In this document: piece after piece, positions 44,854 to 55,037 of the stretch | Layout: every line of letters begins with the position of its first letter | How positions within the stretch are numbered: the stretch's first letter is position 1 | The notes under the pieces: generated by a model | What the model saw: the letters and a program-made list of their open reading frames with translations, nothing else | The model's database searches: none | What the model was told of the DNA's origin: nothing | Made by a program: the position numbers and the translations under genes | DNA from: Brevibacillus laterosporus DSM 25 | GTDB taxonomy: Bacteria > Bacillota > Bacilli > Brevibacillales > Brevibacillaceae | Length of the DNA stretch: 64,000 nt | Reading direction: 5' to 3' | NCBI RefSeq assembly: GCF_002706795.1 | Contig: NZ_CP017705.1 | Coordinates: 2,974,501 to 3,038,500 of the forward strand

Positions 44854-44893
44854 CGGGCAACTTTCTGGTCATGAGACTGGAGAGTTGCTTTTT
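44854..44893 (+). terminator. Terminator of the 5'-nucleotidase gene
   Basis: GCAACTTTC...GAGAGTTGC hairpin followed by seven T. Confidence 0.8.
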
Positions 44894-45055
44894 TTGTTGC
44901 TCATGAATCCAGTAATAGTTATTTTTATCCAATGTGACTAGGTTTGGCTATTCTTGAATTGTTCATCACATTTATGGATTATTATTTATAGTGTTACTTT
45001 ATGTCTGTATATAAAGAACAAAATAAAAAAATGATGAAAAATGTAAAAAAATAAG

Positions 45056-45083
45056 TTGACAATATTTTCGAAATATTTAAAAA
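45056..45083 (+). promoter_or_regulatory. Candidate promoter of the neutral protease gene
   Basis: Consensus TTGACA (45056-45061) with a weak -10 (TAAAAA, 45078-45083). The spacer is a near-palindrome round TTCGAA, which could be an operator for growth-phase control of the protease. Confidence 0.5.
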
Positions 45084-45127
45084 TGGGAATGTATTCAAAA
45101 AATTTTATTGGGAATGGAGGAATTATT

Positions 45128-46822
45128 TTGAAAAAACGTCAGGTCTCATCTAGTATTATTGCTACTGTTTTGTTAGGGTCTAGCTTATTGGGAGGTGGAC
45201 TTCCAGCATTCGCAAAGAGTGATGTCATGTATAACAGTGACTGGGAAACTCCTTCGTACATGAGTGAGAAATGGAAAGCACCTAAGAAAGTCAAAAAACA
45301 AGAGATTGTATGGAAGTATTTATCCGACAAGAGTGATGTCCTTAAAGTACAAGGCGAGGTAGAGAATCAGTTTGAGTTGCTAAACGAAATAGAGGATGAA
45401 GAGACTGACACAACTCATTATCGTCTACGTGAGGTATATAAAGGAGTTCCAGTGTACGGTTCAGATCAAACTGTGCATTTAAATGAAGATGGGGATGTAA
45501 CGTCCTTCTTTGGACAAGTAGTTCCTACAGAGTCTTTGGAAAAAGTAAAAACAACACCCAAATTAAAAGAAAAAGATGCGATTAAAGCTATCAAAAAGGA
45601 TTTGAAGAAAGAAGTAGGAGAAGTAGAGGAGTTTAGCGTTGAGCCAGAGGCAGATCTATTCATCTATCCTCAAGAGAATAAAGTTTCGTTGGCCTATGTA
45701 ACAGAAGTAACCTTCCTTGAACCAGAACCAGGTCGTTGGTTCTACGCAATTGATGCTCAAAATGGAAAAGTATTAGACAAATATAACATTATGGAGCATG
45801 TTACAAAGGCGCATAAGTCTAATATCAAAGTAGGAGAGGCAGTAGATTCAACTGTGGATGCTCGTTCCTTGGATGGACAAGCAGATGAAGCTGGTTCAGA
45901 GGACCCAAATGCATTAGGTACAGGTAAAGGAGTTTTAGGAGATACAAAAACATTCCAAACCACATATGCGAATGGTACCTATTCTTTAAAAGATACTACT
46001 CGTGGTAAAGGGGTAGAAACCTATACTGCACGTAATGGTACCTCCTATATGTACCCAGTAACAAGTACAAATAACACTTTTAACGATCCAGCGGCAGTTG
46101 ATGCTCACGCTTATGCGGGTAAAGTGTACGACTATTATAAAAATACGTTTAATCGTGATAGCTTTGATAATGCTGGTGCCAAACTAAATTCTATCGTTCA
46201 TTATTCTACGAACTATAACAATGCCTTCTGGGATGGCGCTGAGATGGTGTATGGCGATGGAGATGGCAAAAGATTCATCAGCCTATCTGGTGGGCTTGAT
46301 GTAATCGCTCATGAATTAACTCATGCTGTAACAGAAAGAACAGCAGGTTTGATTTATAGAAATGAGTCGGGTGCATTGAATGAATCTATTTCTGACATTT
46401 TTGGTGCAATGGTAGACCGTGATGATTGGGAAATCGGTGAAGATATTTTCACTCCTGATATCCCTGGTGATGCTTTACGCTCACTATCTGACCCAGCTAA
46501 ATATAACCATCCTGATCATTTGAGCAAAAAATATACAGGAACTGGAGATAATGGTGGCGTTCACACCAATAGCGGTATCAATAATAAAGCAGCCTACCTT
46601 ATTTCTGAAGGTGGCACGCATTATGGAGTTACCGTTGAAGGAGTAGGACGTGAAGCAACTGAAAAAATTTACTATCGTGCATTAACTGTTTATTTAACTT
46701 CAACTTCTACCTTTGCTCAAATGCGTCAGGCAGCAATCAACGCAGCAACAGATTTGTTCGGTGCTGATTCCGCTGAAGTAGAAGCAGTAAAAGATGCTTA
46801 CAAAGCGGTTGGTATCAACTAA
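45128..46822 (+). CDS. Thermolysin-like neutral metalloprotease (bacillolysin, M4)
   Basis: A 564-residue secreted preproprotease. TTG 45128 follows GGAGGAATTATT; signal peptide to about residue 30 (AFA-K). Propeptide ~31-265 with FTP and PepSY domains. Mature M4 domain starts near '[17 protein letters not shown]'. Catalytic '[12 protein letters not shown]' (HExxH) and '[12 protein letters not shown]' (third zinc ligand Glu) are intact; the C-terminal helical domain ends '[12 protein letters not shown]'. An active-site His occurs in '[13 protein letters not shown]'. Full length and apparently functional. Confidence 0.95.
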   Translation: MKKRQVSSSIIATVLLGSSLLGGGLPAFAKSDVMYNSDWETPSYMSEKWKAPKKVKKQEIVWKYLSDKSDVLKVQGEVENQFELLNEIEDEETDTTHYRLREVYKGVPVYGSDQTVHLNEDGDVTSFFGQVVPTESLEKVKTTPKLKEKDAIKAIKKDLKKEVGEVEEFSVEPEADLFIYPQENKVSLAYVTEVTFLEPEPGRWFYAIDAQNGKVLDKYNIMEHVTKAHKSNIKVGEAVDSTVDARSLDGQADEAGSEDPNALGTGKGVLGDTKTFQTTYANGTYSLKDTTRGKGVETYTARNGTSYMYPVTSTNNTFNDPAAVDAHAYAGKVYDYYKNTFNRDSFDNAGAKLNSIVHYSTNYNNAFWDGAEMVYGDGDGKRFISLSGGLDVIAHELTHAVTERTAGLIYRNESGALNESISDIFGAMVDRDDWEIGEDIFTPDIPGDALRSLSDPAKYNHPDHLSKKYTGTGDNGGVHTNSGINNKAAYLISEGGTHYGVTVEGVGREATEKIYYRALTVYLTSTSTFAQMRQAAINAATDLFGADSAEVEAVKDAYKAVGIN

Positions 46823-46857
46823 GCTATTATTTTCTTTCTCTGAAACGACATATACCA

Positions 46858-46893
46858 AAAACCTCGACCAAATGATTGCGGTCGAGGTTTTTT
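46858..46893 (+). terminator. Terminator of the protease gene
   Basis: AACCTCGACC and GGTCGAGGTT flank a 10-base loop and are followed by T's. Confidence 0.88.
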
Positions 46894-47002
46894 GAGTGTG
46901 TCGAGCTACATGAAAAGTTTTAGAGAGGATAAAGTTGACCTTCTTCTTAACTCTTTACACTAGACATACAAATAAATGACGGAATAAAAGGGAGGGAACG
47001 GG

Positions 47003-47812
47003 ATGGCTTTCATAGAGGTAGAAGAGGGTGTACACATCTACGTGGAGGATTTGTATCCAGAGGGCGATAAAACAGTGGTGTTTATTCATGGATGGCCAGT
47101 GAATCATCAGATGTATGAATATCAGACCACTTGGTTGCCAAGCTATGGATACCGTTGTGTCGGAGTGGATCTGCGCGGATTTGGTGATTCGGATCGTCCT
47201 TGGCAAGGATACTGTTATGATCGACTAGCAGACGACATTCACGTCATAATTGAGACGCTTTGTTTGGAAAATGTTACGTTGGTCGGACATTCGATGGGAG
47301 GAGCTATTTCCATTCGATATATGGCCCGACATAAAGGATACCAGGTGGGAAAATTGGCTTTGTTAGCAGCAGCAGCACCATCGTTTGTTCAACGAAAGGA
47401 TTATCCGTATGGAATGACGAAACGGCAAGTAGATGAATTAATCCATAAGACGTACACAGACCGACCAGCTATGATGCGTGACTTTGGAAATATCTTTTTC
47501 CACCTTCCTGTTAGTGAAGAGCTTCGTTTATGGTTTTGGGGGCTTGGTATGGCAGCTTCTAACCATGCTACAGCCATGACAGCAATGTCGTTGCGAGATG
47601 AGGATTTACGTTCCGACTTAGCTCAGATACATGTACCTACGGGAATTTTTCATGGAAAACATGATATGGTATGCCCATTTGAATTTGCTTTGGTGATGCA
47701 TCAAGGAATATACGGATCGCAATTGTTTCCGTTTGAGCAGAGTGGGCATGGGGTATTTTATGAGGAATTAGCTCTTTTTCAACACAGATTTTTATCTTTT
47801 TTAGAGTCCTAA
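47003..47812 (+). CDS. Alpha/beta hydrolase (haloperoxidase/esterase-like)
   Basis: A 269-residue hydrolase: 'FIHGWPVNHQMY' oxyanion motif (~28), nucleophile 'GHSMGGAI' (Ser ~98), acid 'GKHDMVCPF' (~217) and His 'QSGHGVFYEE' (~248). This is the non-haem chloroperoxidase/esterase pattern. Cytoplasmic. AGGGAGG precedes the ATG. Substrate unknown. Confidence 0.87.
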   Translation: MAFIEVEEGVHIYVEDLYPEGDKTVVFIHGWPVNHQMYEYQTTWLPSYGYRCVGVDLRGFGDSDRPWQGYCYDRLADDIHVIIETLCLENVTLVGHSMGGAISIRYMARHKGYQVGKLALLAAAAPSFVQRKDYPYGMTKRQVDELIHKTYTDRPAMMRDFGNIFFHLPVSEELRLWFWGLGMAASNHATAMTAMSLRDEDLRSDLAQIHVPTGIFHGKHDMVCPFEFALVMHQGIYGSQLFPFEQSGHGVFYEELALFQHRFLSFLES

Positions 47813-47912
47813 CATTTTTTATAGATTGAGTAGAGAGAACGAATGTATTAAAATGTATATCGTTGAATAATTATTTGTTTGTATGCAATATGACAAACTT
47901 CTGAGGAGACTT

Positions 47913-49283
47913 ATGCAGACAGTTAAAAAAGACAACTATTTTCATATAACTACATCTAAGCAGCTTATGCGTTTTCTGATCCCATCTATCATCGGGGTGT
48001 TATTATTTATTACCCCGGTTTCTATGGGTGGACAAGTTACTATTCCAATAGCATTATTGTCCCGATTGTTGCAGGAGCAATTCGCTAATATTCTACCGCA
48101 GCTCGTAACAATCTTTATTAGTATTACAGCTCTATTGAGTTTGTGGGCCAAGCTATTTCGCCCAGCGGCTCTGACTACCAAAACCTCTTTCTGGACGACC
48201 TTATGCCGGGTTTCGCCTTTTTGGCTGGTAATGCGGGTGGTTGGAATGCTTTTGGCTATTTGCACATTGTTCCAAATAGGCCCAGAATGGATTTGGTCTG
48301 AAAGTACTGGTGGTATGCTTTTATACAATTTGTTGCCGTTACTATTTACCGTTTTTTTATTCGCTGGTCTATTCATGCCTCTTTTAATGAATTTTGGGCT
48401 ATTAGAATTTTGCGGTACGTTATGTATAAAAGTAATGCGTCCTTTATTCAAACTGCCGGGGCGATCCTCTGTCAATTGCATTACATCTTGGCTTGGGGAC
48501 GGGACGATCGGCGTATTGCTTACTAGCAAGCAATATGAGCAGGGGTTTTACACGAAGCGTGAGGCTGCGGTTATTAGTACGACATTTTCGGCTGTATCTA
48601 TTACGTTTTGCTTTGTTGTGCTGTCCCAAGTAAATCTTGCGCATATGTTTGTACCGTTTTATCTGACTGTTACTTTTGCAGGGCTGATTTCGGCTATTAT
48701 TATGCCGCGTATACCGCCATTATCACGTAAAGCAGATACGTACCATGAAGGTGTAATTCCACATCAGGAGGATGGAGAAAACGAACTATCGTTAGTAAAA
48801 AAAGGATTGAAACTAGCGGTGGCGAGGGCGGGGCAAAATAAAAGCATGTTTGCTTTTCTGCGAGAAGGCTCACACAATGTATTGGATCTGTGGCTTGGTG
48901 TTACGCCAATCATTATGGCAGTCGGAACCGTTGCGCTGATCATTGCGGATCAAACTCCTATTTTTGCTTGGCTAGGCTTGCCGTTTACTCCTTTGCTAGA
49001 GTTATTACAAATACCTGAAGCACAAGCGGCTTCGCAAACATTAGTTGCTGGTTTTGCTGATATGTTCTTGCCAACTGTACTTGCCAGCGGGATTCAGAGT
49101 GAGTTGACTAGATTTGTCATTGCTTGTATTTCAGTTACTCAGCTAATCTATATGTCTGAAGTAGGTGGCCTGTTATTAGGCTCCAGATTGCCTGTTACGA
49201 TCAAAGATCTTCTACTGATTTTTCTATTACGGACCTTAATTACATTACCAATTATAGCTGGTATAGCACATTTGTTGTTTTAA
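47913..49283 (+). CDS. YjiH-family membrane protein (nucleoside-gate domain)
   Basis: A 456-residue integral membrane protein with ~10 hydrophobic segments. It has the Gate-type 'GRSSVNCITSWLGDGTIGVL' and 'SEVGGLLLGSRLPVTIKDLL' segments typical of YjiH proteins, related to nucleoside transporter gates; the substrate is not known. ATG 47913 is chosen because TGAGGAG lies just upstream; an ATG at 47883 lacks a ribosome site. Confidence 0.8.
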   Translation: MQTVKKDNYFHITTSKQLMRFLIPSIIGVLLFITPVSMGGQVTIPIALLSRLLQEQFANILPQLVTIFISITALLSLWAKLFRPAALTTKTSFWTTLCRVSPFWLVMRVVGMLLAICTLFQIGPEWIWSESTGGMLLYNLLPLLFTVFLFAGLFMPLLMNFGLLEFCGTLCIKVMRPLFKLPGRSSVNCITSWLGDGTIGVLLTSKQYEQGFYTKREAAVISTTFSAVSITFCFVVLSQVNLAHMFVPFYLTVTFAGLISAIIMPRIPPLSRKADTYHEGVIPHQEDGENELSLVKKGLKLAVARAGQNKSMFAFLREGSHNVLDLWLGVTPIIMAVGTVALIIADQTPIFAWLGLPFTPLLELLQIPEAQAASQTLVAGFADMFLPTVLASGIQSELTRFVIACISVTQLIYMSEVGGLLLGSRLPVTIKDLLLIFLLRTLITLPIIAGIAHLLF

Positions 49284-49397
49284 ATTATGATAAGTTAGCG
49301 ATGGTTCCATAAGAATCATCGCTTTTTTACTGCTCCTTGTTGAGAATTTGATATAATACCAAATAGACTTGCTATTTAGATAGAAAGGATAAAGCAT

Positions 49398-51035
49398 ATG
49401 AACAATACGGCTAAAGGAGCCAATCATTTTATAAAAGCAGCAGCTATCCTGGCGATTGCAGGATTAATTTCTAAGGTTCTAGGCGCAGCTTATAAAATTC
49501 CTTATCAAAACATTACAGGAGATATCGGTATGCATGTGTACGGTACCGTGTATCCGCTCTACACCACCTTAATTGCCTTGGCTACAGCTGGGTTCCCTCT
49601 AGCTATTTCCAAAATGATTGCAGATCGTCATGCAGTGGGAGATAGCAAGGGTGTACAACAAATCTTTCGAATTTCATCGTTTACATTGGGGATATTAGGC
49701 GTTGTTTTCTTTTTACTAACCTTTATCACTGCACCAATGATTGCGAATTTGATCGGCGACCCTAATTTGACCAATCCGCTTCGAGCTATTTCAGTCTCAC
49801 TAGTACTGGTACCACTAATAGCCAACACACGCGGATATTTCCAAGGTCATCAAAACATGCTTCCGACGGCTGTATCACAGGTGACAGAGCAATTCTTCCG
49901 GGTAATTATTATCATTGTGGGAGCTTATTTTGTGATGAAGCTCTATGGTGATCCTTATTTTGCTGGTACGATTGCCGTGTTTGCAGCAACCCCAGGAGCC
50001 ATTATTGCTCTGTTGGTATTAGGCTATTTCTATCGAAAACAAAAACGAGAATTAATTGCTCTGCCAAATCAAGCGGGAGAACAGGCGGTAAGCCTATCAG
50101 ATGGAGCGGTTTTTAAACGGATTATCACGTATGCGATTCCGATCTGTTTAGCTTCACTGGTGTTGCCGTTAATACCACTTGCCGATAGCTTTACCATAAT
50201 TAATATGTTGGTGTACAAAGGAATAGATAACGAGGCGGCCATCTTATTAAAAGGTGCTTTTGACCGTTCTCAGCCTTTATTGCAGTTTGGAACATTCTTT
50301 GCTACATCTCTATCGCTTGCCATTGTTCCATCGATAAGTGAAGCCATTGTCCGAAAACAAGATGATCTTATTCACTATCGTACACAAACAGCGATTCGGT
50401 TGACCTTCCTCTTGGGAGCGGCTGCTACAATAGGATTGGCTATCTTAGCAAAACCAATTAATATCATGTTATTTGGAGACGAAAATGGAACGCTGGCACT
50501 TGCCATCAATGCTTTCGCTATTCTTTTCTCAACACTTGGTATAGTATCCTCAGGTATCTTGCAAGGGATGGGGAAAGTGAACCTGCCACCTAAGTATTTA
50601 TTAATTGGGGTACTTGTAAAATTTGCAGCGAACTTGATTTTATTGCCTCTTCTTGGCATTGCAGGTGCAGCGATCGGCACAGTGCTTGCTTACCTAGTAT
50701 CAACGGTTTTAAACCTACGAGCCATTGGACGACTAACACAGGTGACTCAGCAGGACAAACAGAAATATGGTCGCTCGGTGCTGGCTGTAGTGATGATGGG
50801 GATCATTGTAGCTGTTGTTGCCTTTGGACTGATGGCGGTATTACCTGCTGCAATTGGGAAGGGGCGTCTGTTATATACCATTGTCTCTCTTGCTTCTGTA
50901 GGATTAGGAGTTCTTGTGTATGGAATTTCACTGATAAAGTTTGGCGGGGTTACTAGAGACGATATTCAATTCCTACCCAAGTCAGGTAAGATTTTGGCTT
51001 TATTGCAGAAGATGAGATTGCTAGAGAAAAAGTAG
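49398..51035 (+). CDS. MOP-superfamily lipid flippase (SpoVB/MurJ-like)
   Basis: A 545-residue membrane protein with ~14 hydrophobic segments. 'AIAGLISKVLGAAYKIPYQN' at the N-terminus and 'GVVFF...SVSLVLVPLIANTRGYFQGHQNM' are hallmarks of the SpoVB/YtgP (MurJ) branch that flips lipid-linked cell-wall precursors. Which paralogue it is (SpoVB, YtgP, YabM or YkvU type) cannot be fixed by eye. AGAAAGGATAAAGC precedes the ATG. Monocistronic with a terminator. Confidence 0.88.
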   Translation: MNNTAKGANHFIKAAAILAIAGLISKVLGAAYKIPYQNITGDIGMHVYGTVYPLYTTLIALATAGFPLAISKMIADRHAVGDSKGVQQIFRISSFTLGILGVVFFLLTFITAPMIANLIGDPNLTNPLRAISVSLVLVPLIANTRGYFQGHQNMLPTAVSQVTEQFFRVIIIIVGAYFVMKLYGDPYFAGTIAVFAATPGAIIALLVLGYFYRKQKRELIALPNQAGEQAVSLSDGAVFKRIITYAIPICLASLVLPLIPLADSFTIINMLVYKGIDNEAAILLKGAFDRSQPLLQFGTFFATSLSLAIVPSISEAIVRKQDDLIHYRTQTAIRLTFLLGAAATIGLAILAKPINIMLFGDENGTLALAINAFAILFSTLGIVSSGILQGMGKVNLPPKYLLIGVLVKFAANLILLPLLGIAGAAIGTVLAYLVSTVLNLRAIGRLTQVTQQDKQKYGRSVLAVVMMGIIVAVVAFGLMAVLPAAIGKGRLLYTIVSLASVGLGVLVYGISLIKFGGVTRDDIQFLPKSGKILALLQKMRLLEKK

Positions 51036-51058
51036 TAAATAGCTAAAAACTAGATAAA

Positions 51059-51099
51059 TAAAAAACCAGCAAAGACCAATTCCTTGCTGGTTTTTTTGT
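51059..51099. terminator. Terminator of the flippase gene
   Basis: AAAAAACCAGCAA and TTGCTGGTTTTTTT flank the loop; functional in both directions by sequence. Confidence 0.85.
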
Positions 51100-51179
51100 G
51101 ACAGTAGAGATGTAGCTTCCAACAATAACTCAAAAAAGCGAAGATAGGAGTTAGATCCTATTTCCGCTTGAACTACCTT

Positions 51180-51701
51180 CTATTTTGCTAGTAGATCAGC
51201 AAATGCTTTAGCATAGGCAGGTAGGTCGGGTGGTCGACGCGAGCCTACGATGTGTCCATCTACAACTACCTCTTCATCAACCCAAATCGCTCCGGCATTT
51301 TCAATATCATCCTTAATCCCTGGTGTAGAAGTCGTAGTTACACCTTTGAGAATTTTGGCCGAGATTAGTACCCATCCCGCATGGCAAATGTGACCAATTG
51401 GCTTTTTGGCCTGATCCATCTGTTGGATGAAGGAAATAATTTCTGGATAACGACGCAATTTATCTGGTGCCCATCCTCCTGGCACAAGTACAGCATCATA
51501 GTCTGATGCCTTCACCTCGGAGATTGATTTATCGGAGGTGCAAGGAACACCGTATTTACCCATATATGTTTTATTCGCTTCTGGTCCTACCAAATGAACA
51601 GTAGCCCCTTCTTCACGCAATCGATAAACTGGATACCATAGTTCCAAGTCTTCAAATTCATCTTCCACATAACATACTACTTGTTTACCCTGTAAGCGCA
51701 T
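51180..51701 (-). CDS. DJ-1/PfpI-family protein
   Basis: A 173-residue DJ-1/PfpI protein. The nucleophile-elbow Cys is in 'HICHAGWVL' (~107), and the partner Glu in 'DEFEDLELWYP' (~16). Members act as proteases, glyoxalases or protein deglycases and are often stress-related. Start preceded by AAGGAGGGCAATC on the minus strand. Single-gene unit. Confidence 0.9.
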   Translation of the reverse strand: MRLQGKQVVCYVEDEFEDLELWYPVYRLREEGATVHLVGPEANKTYMGKYGVPCTSDKSISEVKASDYDAVLVPGGWAPDKLRRYPEIISFIQQMDQAKKPIGHICHAGWVLISAKILKGVTTTSTPGIKDDIENAGAIWVDEEVVVDGHIVGSRRPPDLPAYAKAFADLLAK

Positions 51702-51891
51702 GATTGCCCTCCTTGTATTTCCTACATCATTACCTTTCCTATTGTAACCGTTTCTGGTCGATGAGACTCGTTTTAATGTGCTCTTGCCTTACGTGATGTC
51801 AAAGATAAATCATCGTTCTAATCTTTTTAAACAAGTCGTATAAATCTGGATAAGGAAAGCCCCAGCTAGTGACAAAAGAAAGGATGAAAAG

Positions 51892-52017
51892 ATGCTTTAC
51901 ACGGAATTTATTGTGGATGTGATTTTACTTGGAACTGTGATTTTTGTAGTAGGAGCATTTTTTATCATAACGAGTGACCAGAAAAGAGAAAAACAGAAAA
52001 AGAAACATCAACAATAA
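51892..52017 (+). CDS. Small single-span membrane protein
   Basis: A 41-residue product: one hydrophobic helix ('VDVILLGTVIFVVGAFFIIT') and a strongly basic tail ('DQKREKQKKKHQQ'). AAAGGATGAAAAG precedes the ATG. Probably a membrane peptide; family unknown. Confidence 0.5.
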   Translation: MLYTEFIVDVILLGTVIFVVGAFFIITSDQKREKQKKKHQQ

Positions 52018-52221
52018 CCAACAACCAACACTCTTTTCACAGCACCATTTTATTTGTCTATGTTCGAATAAAATGCGATCAGTTACTAATCTAATGGTCT
52101 TTTAAATTCGAACAGCACATGTTCTTGGCGTATAACGAGAAGATGTGCTATTTATATTTCGAAAATAACTGGAAATGACGTGGGGTTTGATGAAACCTTT
52201 TTCATATAGCAGTAGGCTTTT

Positions 52222-53178
52222 TTAGCTATCAATTATATTAGATTGTTTTTCTGATGGAGATGGTTTTTGGCTTAACAAGAAAACCATGATGAGAACAGAT
52301 AGAGTTCCTACAGATTGGAAAAATCCAAACGGTACATGTAAAAACAGGACGGACGTAATAATAGCTGCCAGCGGCTCTGTACAACCTAGCAAACTTGTTT
52401 CTTTTGGAGTAATATATCTAATACTTTCAAGATAGAGATAGAACGCAATTAAGGTACCAAAAATAACTACGAATCCAATTAATAAAAAGGCTTCTAATGT
52501 TACATTCTCAATACGAGCTAGCAATACGAATTTTTTTGTGGAGATAAAGTGTAAGATTGTTAATCCAATTCCCCCGATAATCATGCCCCAGCCAACCACT
52601 ATAGAGGAGGCCCATTTTTCCAATAAGCCCTTTGAATAAAGTGTATAGAACGCCAAAGACAAACCAGATAAAATGCCCCATATGATTGCTGGCTTCGATA
52701 CTGTTAAATTATCTGTTGATCCATTTGTAAGTAATAAAAAGGTTCCTAATAAGGCTAACAAAATAGAAACAGCATCTTTTTTGGTTGGAATATTTTTACA
52801 TTTTATAATAAGATAGAAAGTAATAAAAATAGGTGCTAAGTACTGTAATAAAGTTGCTACAGCGGCATTTCCTTCGTTAATCGAGGCAAAATATGTGTAC
52901 TGAACTCCTAGCATGCCTAATACTCCGAACAAAAGAATTTTTATTGATTCGTTTTTTTGCTTCCAAATCCCAAATATTTGATATCTATTTGGACTACATG
53001 ATGACAGAAGCAACAAGATCATGCCTGAAATCAATAGTCGGACCGTAACTAGCCACTCTGTAGAAATGTTTACTTGTTGGAAAAGCTGTTGAGCAACGGT
53101 ACCTGATATTCCCCATAAACCAGCACCTGTAACTACCATTATCATTCCTTTCATTCGATTCCTAGCTACTACTTTCAA
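52222..53178 (-). CDS. EamA/DMT-family metabolite exporter
   Basis: A 318-residue protein with ten hydrophobic segments in two EamA halves ('GAGLWGISGTVAQQLF' near 20 and 'FLIGFVVIFGTLIAFYLYLE' near 240; 'EPLAAIITSVLF' near 275). EamA proteins export amino acids and small metabolites. It is divergent from the diaminopropionate operon across a 180-bp shared promoter region, which suggests it exports that product. Confidence 0.85.
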   Translation of the reverse strand: MKVVARNRMKGMIMVVTGAGLWGISGTVAQQLFQQVNISTEWLVTVRLLISGMILLLLSSCSPNRYQIFGIWKQKNESIKILLFGVLGMLGVQYTYFASINEGNAAVATLLQYLAPIFITFYLIIKCKNIPTKKDAVSILLALLGTFLLLTNGSTDNLTVSKPAIIWGILSGLSLAFYTLYSKGLLEKWASSIVVGWGMIIGGIGLTILHFISTKKFVLLARIENVTLEAFLLIGFVVIFGTLIAFYLYLESIRYITPKETSLLGCTEPLAAIITSVLFLHVPFGFFQSVGTLSVLIMVFLLSQKPSPSEKQSNIIDS

Positions 53179-53357
53179 GTGAAAACCTCCTTTTTACAAA
53201 AAATCCAAAAAACTACAAATATATAATGAAATATATCATGAGTGATGTTAAAATAAAATGGGTTAAAAAGATTATAAATATTTTAAATTTTTTACAGATA
53301 GGTTTCGTATATATAGGTAGCTGATCATTTCAATTTAGCTGTAAAGGAGGAATTGAT
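53179..53357. promoter_or_regulatory. Divergent promoter region, exporter and diaminopropionate operon
   Basis: Strongly AT-rich; contains a near-palindrome (TATATAATGAAATATATCA, ~53220-53238) between the two start regions and several -10-like boxes in both directions. No Fur-like or known box recognised with confidence. GTAAAGGAGGAATTGAT is the ribosome site of the first operon gene. Confidence 0.45.
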
Positions 53358-54119
53358 GTGTTATCTGAGCTAAAAGTAGTACCAATTAGTCAAGTATTTT
53401 TACATGAAGAATACGAAGTAGAAAGGTTAGAAAAACTTTGCAGCAAAATTAAAAATGAGCAAAAAGTAAAAAATCCTCCTATCGCTTTGCAACTTGAACA
53501 TGACAAATATTTGATTCTTGATGGAGCTCATCGCACATTATCTTTACAAAAATTAAATTGCAAACGAATTGTGATACAGGTGGTTGATTTGGAATACCTC
53601 TCCATAGAAGCTTGGGCTCATCACATTTTAGATGCGGATAATCTCATTGAGGAATTACTACAGAACCCAGATTTATTGTGGAGAAAGGAAAAATATGCTG
53701 TAGATCCGATTGCGACCCTTTTCGTTAGGAATGAGAAGCACTATGTATACACTGCTTCAGATTTTCACATAGATGTAAAAAAGAGGATTAAGATTTGGAA
53801 GGAGATCGTTAATTCTTATTCCAGTAAATATAAATTTGATCGTATAACAGCAGGGCAATCGCCTGTTGATAGAGGCATTATTTTTCAATATCCTGCTTTT
53901 CATATTGATCAAATTAAAAATATAGTGGATGAAAACCTCCTTTTACCAGCAGGTGTAACAAAATTTACCCTTACTTGTGGGCGGATTTTGAATTTAAACA
54001 TTCCGCTCAGTTTTTTAATTCGAGAAGATTACGTAGAAGAGGATTGGTTCGAATTGCTGGAATTATGGAGGACTTCTATAAGGCTTTATACTGACCCAGT
54101 TTTTTTGTGTGAAATTTAA
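53358..54119 (+). CDS. sbnI: SbnI-like free L-serine kinase (ParB/Srx fold)
   Basis: A 253-residue protein, the size of staphylococcal SbnI (~254). An N-terminal ParB/sulfiredoxin-like fold has 'KVVPISQVFLHEEYEVERLE' (acidic cluster Glu17-Glu20 for catalysis) and 'LILDGAHRTLSLQKL' (Asp55-His58-Arg59 nucleotide/phosphate site), followed by an SbnI-type C-terminal half. SbnI makes O-phospho-L-serine from L-serine, the substrate of SbnA. GTG start after AAAGGAGG. First gene of a four-gene operon. Confidence 0.82.
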   Translation: MLSELKVVPISQVFLHEEYEVERLEKLCSKIKNEQKVKNPPIALQLEHDKYLILDGAHRTLSLQKLNCKRIVIQVVDLEYLSIEAWAHHILDADNLIEELLQNPDLLWRKEKYAVDPIATLFVRNEKHYVYTASDFHIDVKKRIKIWKEIVNSYSSKYKFDRITAGQSPVDRGIIFQYPAFHIDQIKNIVDENLLLPAGVTKFTLTCGRILNLNIPLSFLIREDYVEEDWFELLELWRTSIRLYTDPVFLCEI

Positions 54120-54155
54120 GAGAGGGAAATGTAAAAAAAGAGGAGGGGACTTTAG

Positions 54156-55037
54156 GTGGAGACCAAAAAGGCAAAAGCTCATCTATTACTGACAGAGGGA
54201 AGTTTTCACGCTGTCTATTTAATTAGGGATTGGTATGAAAGCTTTAAAGATACAACTTCATTCAAGGGCATTGTTATTAGAGACACGCAAGATACCAGCG
54301 GGCAAAAGGTACAATTTCACAGTACCTACTCTGGTAAAAAGCAACTCACAGAGAGTGAATACAATGAGCTTCTTTTGTTATATGGAACCATCAGTGAAGC
54401 AGAAAAAAGCATGATGACATTATACGGAATCCCCTCCTATCCCGCTGAGGTCATTCCACATGTCCATTATAGTGGACCCAATTTGAATCATGCTGATATG
54501 GAAGTGTTCATAGCTAATTTGGCCAAAAAGTATGATCTCACTGTATACATTTTTTTGGATCAAATTTTAAAACCTTGGTGGATTGAGTATACAGATGGCA
54601 ACATTATTAATGCCCATTCGGCCGTTCTCCCCTATGCGAGAGGAATGTATGCCATCGAAAATATGGCTGTAAAAGGTAATGAGAAAGACTTTCAAAGAGC
54701 TACTGGAGCTTCCATACATTATGTGGATAACGGAATAGATACAGGTCCAATTATTAGAGCGGTAAGGATAAAGGAACCTTTTCGTTATGAATCTATTTGG
54801 GAAGTTAAAGCTACTTGCTATCAATTAGCTTTTGAGCTTTTGGTCAATCAGGCGAGAGTAGAATTTGAAAACCCTGATTTGCAATATGTAGGGATCAAAT
54901 GTGATGTAAGTAGCTTGGGAGAAAATTTTTTAAGTAAAAATTTTGATGAGGATAAAAAGAAGATAGCCCAGGAACAATTTCTATCAATGAAAAAGTCTCA
55001 AATGTCATTCAAAAAAGCATGGGAGGCGAGAACATGA
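54156..55037 (+). CDS. Formyltransferase-fold enzyme (Fmt/PurN-like)
   Basis: A 293-residue product. Residues 85-210 carry the formyltransferase core: 'NAHSAVLPYARGMYAIENM' and 'GASIHYVDNGIDTGPII', giving Asn152, His154 and Asp195, the N-H-D catalytic set of 10-formyl-tetrahydrofolate enzymes. The first ~85 and last ~80 residues do not match Fmt or PurN as I recall them. GTG start after AGGAGGGG; its stop overlaps the SbnA-like gene (ATGA). It likely formylates an amino group of the pathway product or a related amine. Not part of the staphyloferrin B or zwittermicin sets I know. Confidence 0.8.
   Translation: METKKAKAHLLLTEGSFHAVYLIRDWYESFKDTTSFKGIVIRDTQDTSGQKVQFHSTYSGKKQLTESEYNELLLLYGTISEAEKSMMTLYGIPSYPAEVIPHVHYSGPNLNHADMEVFIANLAKKYDLTVYIFLDQILKPWWIEYTDGNIINAHSAVLPYARGMYAIENMAVKGNEKDFQRATGASIHYVDNGIDTGPIIRAVRIKEPFRYESIWEVKATCYQLAFELLVNQARVEFENPDLQYVGIKCDVSSLGENFLSKNFDEDKKKIAQEQFLSMKKSQMSFKKAWEART

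Noticed and set aside
47942-48529. 195-residue minus-strand frame
   Set aside because: Fully inside the YjiH-family gene and without start signals.
53358-54119. ParB chromosome-partition protein
   Set aside because: Only the ParB/Srx fold is shared; length, DGAHR motif and the SbnA/SbnB neighbours fit SbnI.
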